From NCBI GenBank assembly GCA_030544235.1, contig CM060484.1:12693031-12757030 (forward strand): a stretch of 64,000 nt of DNA, written 5' to 3'. The notes under the pieces were generated by a model. The model made no database searches and was not told where the DNA came from. It saw only the letters and a program-made list of their open reading frames with translations. Below are positions 58,170 to 64,000 of this stretch, piece by piece. Origin of the DNA: Lepturacanthus savala. Its lineage: Eukaryota > Chordata > Actinopteri > Scombriformes > Trichiuridae. A program made the position numbers and the translations under genes. How positions within the stretch are numbered: position 1 is the stretch's first letter; each line of letters starts with the position of its first letter.

Positions 58170-59203
58170 TCCGAGCTTTCAACTGTGTGGCTGCTGTTTG
58201 TGTATTTCTTTCATTCACCTGCAGTATGAGACAAAACCTATAAACTTAGTTTTAATCAATTAGTTGTTTAATTGTTAGGTCCATGAAATGTTTTAGTATA
58301 ATTTTGAATCCCTCAGTGAGGAGAGTCTTCCTAATTCAGATGACTGAAAAACAGCTGATTCTCACATAAGAAGCTGGAACCAGACAAGGTTTGGTAGTTT
58401 TGCTTATAAAATGACAAATGATTTAGTCAATTCTCAAAAAAAGTTGCATCTTCTCTGTAAAGCCTCCAACATGAATATATATTAGTTTGCTGCAGCAGAT
58501 GTAGTTATTGCTTTTGTCTACCTTGGTTTCTCGCAAGCATTAGGGCCACTCCGAGAGGAAAGAAATTACAAAAATATTACAAGAATAAAGTCCTTAAAGA
58601 TGTCTTCTTCCACAGAAGAGTCCTTTTTTCAGATTATACATTTCAAATTCCTGACACTGATACTCATTTGGTGTTGATGTGGAATGTTCCACATTCCTCA
58701 TTTTAACACAGCCGGCAGACCGCGCCTCTTTAACATGAGTATTAAAGACTATTTCCATATAAATACATTATTTTTGTCATAAAAAAAGGCTGCTAATCAT
58801 AGACCAGAACAGACAAATCAAATAATTCATTTTTCTTTTGCATCGATAGCTGGCACCACTCCGCTCATTTCTGGAGAACTTTAAGCCATTAATACGATTA
58901 TGTAAGAATACCACACATTTTGAGTGGCGCTTAAGTGATGATTGAGAGTGATTATAGTATACATTGTTTTTTTTGGACAATCTTGCTCACTTTACCCAAC
59001 ATGCTGTCCTGAACCAGCTGACAGACCCTGAACTTCAGGGTTGGGCCTTAAAGAGGTGTTGCTAAGACAACAGCATTTGGATGGAATAATCCAGACAAAT
59101 TATCGAACAAATGACCACAACATGTTACTACAAAACAGAAAATCTTTATAAGTAAATGCTTTTTTAAACAATGGTATGTTTCCTCTGAGTCAATTTAGAA
59201 TAA
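58170..59203. other. Convergent intergenic region between mrps18c and abraxas1
   Basis: AT-rich, with no supportable coding frame or structured repeat. The probable abraxas1 polyadenylation signal (minus-strand AATAAA) lies at 59209-59204. Confidence 0.6.
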
Positions 59204-59278
59204 TTTATTTCAACAAGTAGATTAAAAACAAAAGAGTTTGGCTTTCATAAATACAAATTGCAATAACACGCTTCCACA

Positions 59279-60435
59279 TCAGGATCTGCTCTTTCTGCGT
59301 TTCTTGTCACCCCCCAGCAGCATCTCTTTCAACCTTTTCCGAGGGTTGGCTGTGGTGGGATGCGGCGGTGGAGAGTGCGTTTCCTGAGCGTCGGGGAGGG
59401 TCGGCATCGTTGTGGGGTCGTTGCCGCAGGAGACGTCCGGCACAGGAAACGCCTCGAGGGTCAGAGTGCGAGTGAGGAAGAGGGGCGAGCAGGCGAACAG
59501 GGCTCTGACGGCCTCCTGCAGCAGCACATTGTTCTTCTCCTCGGCTGGACGAGGGCCTGCGTCTGGACACAGAAACATGCTCTAAACAGGATTTCAATCA
59601 CTCATCACGGTCACCGGTTGTGTCCTGTTGTTCCCTGTCGCCTGAAGGAAACCTAACTGGAAACTACAGTGGAAAAACAGTTTCCAGCTTTTCAGATGTG
59701 AAGATTTTCTGCTTTAAATCAGTATAAGCTGGACATCTTGGGGTTTAAGACATTTAGATTCAAGGATTCTTTGTCATTCAGCACATGTACATATGATGAA
59801 GTTGTGGAGCACTTCTTGAAAAATGTGTTAGAATGCCCTCTTGGGAGCCGAAACACGTGTTAATGTGCTCTCTTGGGAGCTAAAAAGTGTGCTAAACTAC
59901 CCTCTAGGAACCAAAACGTGTGCTAAAATGCCGTCATGGCAGCCAAAACACATGCTTAAATGCCTGCTGGGAGCCAAAACATGTGCTGAAGTGCCCTCTT
60001 CAGTGACAGACGCGCTATTTGTGCCCTTCAAAAAGTCTGTGTACACCTCTGTAATCCTGGGTGTAGAAATGTGCAAATGCTTGAAGCAAAACTGCGTATG
60101 TGAGGTTGATTTGTTGGGTATAAAAATATAACATGAAATCCTTATTTTGTTCCACTGATAACTGCACAGGGAGCAAACTGCAGTGTAACAGCATGTCCCG
60201 TCTGATCCTGCTGCTTCCGATCACACATCTCACCCTGCTACAGTAAATGAAGCTATGGAGGGTGAAACTGACCCCTGCGGACGACCTTCGCACCTTTTCC
60301 TGCTCCGTTCTGCTGCTGTTGCTTCTTCTTCTCACTGACTCTTTTCCTGAGGGCCGAGACGTCCGCCAGCAGAGTTTCGACCAGGCGTTCGCTCTCCTCC
60401 AAGTCGCAGCACGCTTTCTGTCCCAACAAGACAAG

Positions 60436-60470
<35 letters not shown>

Positions 60471-63400
60471 TCGGCAGGAAGCTCAACGGACAAACAAAAA
60501 AACAACTAACCGCTCTGCTACTCACCTGCAGCTCCGACTGCAGGGAATCATTCATCTTGTTCACTTCGTTTACTTCCCTCAGAAACCCGTTAGGGGAGAA
60601 GAACTTCGACCTGTAACGAGAGGAGAAGGCTCGAGGATCGAGTACATACATTTGTGTTCAAAATAACAGCAGTCCAATGTGACTAACCAGATTAATCGAG
60701 GTTTTTATTATTTTTTTAACGCTACATAGCAAACAATTTACCAGCATGTGCAGTAGATAATCTGAAAAACCAACAAGACCTACTATAGCAAAAGAAACAT
60801 GCTCATATCATGATGCTTGCAGCAACATGCTTCACTGAATTCATAGTTCAGGGGTCATCTCACAAATTGAATGCAGCCTTTTTTACCCAGAAAGAACAAT
60901 GTTAGTCTCCTCAGTCCACAAAATGTTCCTCCATTTCTCTTTAGGCCAGTTGATGTGTTCTTTGGCAAATTGTAACCTCTTCTGCACATGCCTTTTTTCT
61001 GAAAAAACAGAGGGACTTTAATAGATTAGCACCACACAGACGTCTCCTAACTATCACAGTACTTACAGGTAACTCCAGACTGTCTTTGATCATCCTGGAG
61101 CTGATCGTTGGCTGAGCCTTTGCCATTCTGGTTATTCCTCCATCCATTCTGATGGTTGTCTTCTGTTTACTGTCACACGTCTCTGGTTTTGTTCTCCATT
61201 TTAAGGCATTGGAGTTCATTTAAGCTGAACAGCCTTTTTTTTTTTTAACCTTCTTCAATCGACTTTTTAATCAAAGTACGCCGTTCTTCTGAACAACGTC
61301 TTGAACGACCCATTTCCCTCAGGCTTTCAAAGAGAAATGCCAGGTCAACAAGTGGTGGCTTTATCCTTAATTAGGCCTGATTCACACCTGTTTTTTTCCC
61401 CACAAAATTGATGACCTCACTGATTGAATTGAACACACCCCTTTCAACTAATTGCCCAATTGCGCAGCCTTAACAGCGTGCATATCATGAGCTGGGTCTT
61501 GTCGGTTTTCTGAGGATCTACTGCACCTGCTGGTAAACTGTCCGCCACGTAGCAATAAAAATATATAATAAAAAAAACGTTGCTGTTATTTTGAACACTA
61601 CTGTATGTGACATTTATTTGAGTGAGTGTGGTGTTACCCGTGCTTCTTCATGGTGAGGTTGTAACCCACAGCCGAACACCCGGAGGACACCTTCCAGTAC
61701 GCCAGCTGCTCCAGTAAACCCAGATTATTGACCGTCACGGGGACGTTCATGAACCGCCTTCACACCGCAACAAACACGCGATCAATATCAGTGTCGTGAG
61801 AGCAGAGGGAGCACACAGACAACCGTGATACACTGATAATATAGACAGAGGAGGAAGATAACGTATGCTGTTGAACAGAGACGCAGATAACCGGTATTGT
61901 CTTCATCAATTTATCCGTTAATCAAATAATCCCTTGATGTCAGACAATGGTAGAAAAATAATATTAATACATGTCCTTACATATCTTGCTTGGTCCTGAA
62001 AAATTATTTTAATACTTGATTAATTGCTTTGAGTCATTTAGGGGGAAAAAATGCTCAAATCTTCTGATTCCAGCTTCTGAAATTTTAATATAGAGGTATC
62101 AAAATTATTTACATTCAGTACTCATTACACATTAGAAGTATAGATATTAGGGTTTAAAAATACTTATTTAGAAGTTGTAAGTATCAATTTACTTAAATAA
62201 AAGTAGCGGTTTCTAAACTATTTGAAGTATAAGTAAAAGTAATGAAAAACATCAGTTGCCTGTCAGTCAAGATATGAGATTTTCAGGATTTCAGGAGTAG
62301 AAAGTACAGATCAATGCATGAAAATGTAAAACGTTGACTGAAAAATAACTACCCCAGTAAAGTATAAATACCCCAAATATCTACTTAATTAAGGTAACGG
62401 TGTATTTGTAATTAGTGACTTGACACCTGTGTTTTCTCTTTGCTCAAACTGTTCTGGTCCACATGGTCATTTTCTTGGGAATCTGTTGCTAAAGTAAATG
62501 ATCTTATGACAAATTTCTGCATGTTTTGACTTGAGGTAAAAGTCCATGTCCTAAACATAACCTCATCCAAAGTTGAAGTGTTACAGAGGGCTCTCCTGAC
62601 TTCCTGTAACACTGACAGTGTCCAGGCCTCACTCAACGAGAATATTAAATGGTTCCTTGACCGATTAAGGACAGAATAGCTAATACATATCACAGAGGAA
62701 CAAGTTTTTACAAGTTTTATCTTTAAATATGCAATGAGGCATAATAAAAAGTAAATAAAGACTGTCAGAGAGCTACAACACATGGGCATGTCTACTTTGC
62801 AGCTCTGGCTGTGCTAACGCTGAGTTTGGCAACGTTTCCTGTTTTTCTACAAATTAAAGGTTTTAAATACGCAAGAGAAAACGCCTTGGCCGAGTTTGTA
62901 ATGTTTCCTCTGTGTTTAACAATGGTCGGGTCACAGGGATGGTGAAACATGTTTTTCTTGCTGTAATCATTTCTCCTGTTTCATATGCATCTTTAAAGGA
63001 GCATCTTATGGTCAGCATCAACTGTTGACATGTCACCAGACGTTTTCACTAAAGTGACACAAGCGAATGTGAAGCTTTAGTTTCCAAACGAGTCAAATCA
63101 AGAATCAGTGTTTTAAAGTTGCAGTGTTTTTAGTGCCAAAGTTTTACTATGCTTCAAAAGATTTTTTTTTTTTAATATATTTTAAATATAAATAAATCTT
63201 GTCTCAAGAGCAGCAACAGTACTGTTTACAACAGCAAAGTCACTACATAAACTCAATAAAATCTCACTGGAAACTAACCTAAGTATAAATCGTATTATCT
63301 AAGTTTTATTGTTGTATAATATGACTAGAGTTGCAATGATTATCCGATTATCTGATTAGTTGTTAACATTCATTTGGATAATCGAATAATCGTTTTGAGT

Positions 63401-64000
63401 CATTTTTTTAAGAAAAAAATGTCCAAATTTTCTGGTTCCAGCTTCTCAAATCCGATTATTTTCATTTTTTTTTGTCTTCTACAATAGTAAACTGATGATC
63501 TTTGGGTTGTGGACTGTTGGTCTGGACAAAAAAGACATTTTAGGTTGAATGTCTTTAGCTTTGGGAAACAGTAATTGACATTTTACACCATTTCATAAAC
63601 CAAACAACTAATGGATTAATCGCTTCAATAATCGTTATCAGAACAGTTATTAGTTGCAGCTCTAAATATGACATTATAAGGAAGGAGCAGAACCTGCTTC
63701 TCTCTGCTCCTTTCTCGAATGTACCATCATTGTTTCATAAAATAAATAATAGCATCAATTTTTAAAGCCATTGCAGGCTGATACTGATTAACTTCCATCA
63801 TGCGTTGCATTTAAAAGCAACAGATTCCTTCCTTGTCACCTGCTGCGTGAGATGAAGGCGGCGTACTCCATCCTGTGGGTGGAGCCTGGAGGAGTTTGCT
63901 TGCTGGGCGTCAGCAGCACAAAGATCATGTGGGGGTTGGACAGCGCGTTCTTCAGCTTCTCGTGGACGATCCTCTCCCTGAACGTCATCTGCTGCTCCGT
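59279..64000 (-). CDS. abraxas1: Abraxas 1 (BRCA1-A complex scaffold), 3' five coding exons, partial
   Basis: Scaffold of the BRCA1-A deubiquitinase complex (RAP80, BRCC36, BRE, MERIT40) at DNA breaks. Exons (minus): 63840 to beyond the right edge, 61638-61757, 60526-60610, 60294-60417 and 59279-59562, in frame across GT/AG junctions. The first visible exon carries the MPN-like MTFRERIVHEKL and FVLLTPS region. The next has NVPVTVNNLGLLEQLAYW. Then follow a coiled coil (VNEVNKMNDSLQSEL, ESERLVETLLADVSALRKRV) and a Lys/Gln-rich stretch. The last exon is proline/threonine-rich and ends GGDKKRRKSRS. The phosphorylated SPxF tail that binds BRCA1 BRCT domains in the human protein is not present at this terminus. 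The N-terminal part of the MPN-like domain is off the window. Confidence 0.93.
59824..60002. repeat. Minisatellite, about five 36-bp units, in an abraxas1 intron
   Basis: Imperfect units with a core near TGCCCTCTTGGGAGCCAAAA followed by ACGTGTGCTAAA. The array sits in the intron between the last two coding exons. Confidence 0.8.
60436..60467. repeat. A32 homopolymer in the acceptor tract of an abraxas1 exon
   Basis: A run of 32 A on the plus strand (T on the gene strand) ends 18 bases before the acceptor of exon 60294-60417. It serves as an extreme polypyrimidine tract. Confidence 0.9.
60645..61608 (-). mobile_element. Internally deleted Tc1-like transposon
   Basis: Terminal inverted repeats GTGTTCAAAATAACAGCA lie at both ends (about 60655 and 61598 inward). 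On the minus strand 61219-60941 encodes the N-terminal part of a Tc1-type transposase (KPETCDSKQKTTIRMDG, PVSTVIVRRRL). A shifted frame continues as WPKEKWRNILWTEET. The aspartate expected after WT is Glu and the C-terminal catalytic part is gone, so it is a fossil. It lies within an abraxas1 intron in the same orientation as the host gene. Confidence 0.85.
63326..63664. mobile_element. hAT-type MITE with legible 8-bp target duplication
   Basis: 339 bases with termini TAGAGTTGCAATGATTA and, in reverse complement, TAGAGCTGCAACTAATAAC. AATATGAC is directly repeated at 63318-63325 and 63665-63672. An 8-base duplication with these termini fits hAT transposition. It is the best preserved copy of the GCAACTAA family in the window. 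Confidence 0.85.

Overview
The window is vertebrate nuclear DNA, almost certainly from a spiny-rayed (percomorph-type) teleost fish. Evidence: split genes with GT-AG introns and conserved vertebrate products, fish-type Tc1, hAT and LINE debris, long CA/TG microsatellites, a fish-style pyrin domain, and a gamma-type endogenous retrovirus. No prokaryotic features, CRISPR arrays or convincing tRNA/rRNA genes were seen. All exon structures below were read by eye from reading frame, splice sites and remembered family similarity; no searches were run.

Layout, left to right. (1) 427-12439, minus: first three coding exons of a calcineurin A catalytic subunit, running off the left edge, with a GC-rich 5' region at about 12.0-13.0 kb. 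(2) 15386-17660, plus: complete seven-exon myl5, a myosin regulatory light chain. (3) 18965-37635, minus: complete twelve-exon hpse (heparanase, 535 aa). Its 8.2 kb intron 4 holds an antisense endogenous retrovirus (about 26.85-33.37 kb) with an uninterrupted env frame, a scrap of pol and no recognisable gag. (4) 38403-40415, plus: an intact two-exon hAT-type transposase gene. (5) 40793-51168, minus: complete eighteen-exon helq (1029 aa). (6) 53815-54069, plus: a small stand-alone pyrin-domain gene inside a tandem segmental duplication. (7) 56319-58108, plus: complete six-exon mrps18c. (8) 59279-64000, minus: the last five coding exons of abraxas1, running off the right edge.

The hpse-helq-mrps18c-abraxas1 order matches the human chromosome 4q21 neighbourhood as I remember it, so this is an old conserved block. 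HELQ (helicase for replication-coupled repair) and ABRAXAS1 (scaffold of the BRCA1-A complex) are both genome-maintenance factors; HPSE cleaves heparan sulfate; MRPS18C is a mitoribosomal protein. They look like independent neighbours, not a pathway cluster. The lineage-specific additions are the retroviral env frame, the hAT transposase gene and the pyrin-only gene. The last sits in the helq-mrps18c gap, which is about 5 kb here. These three are the best candidates for something undescribed.
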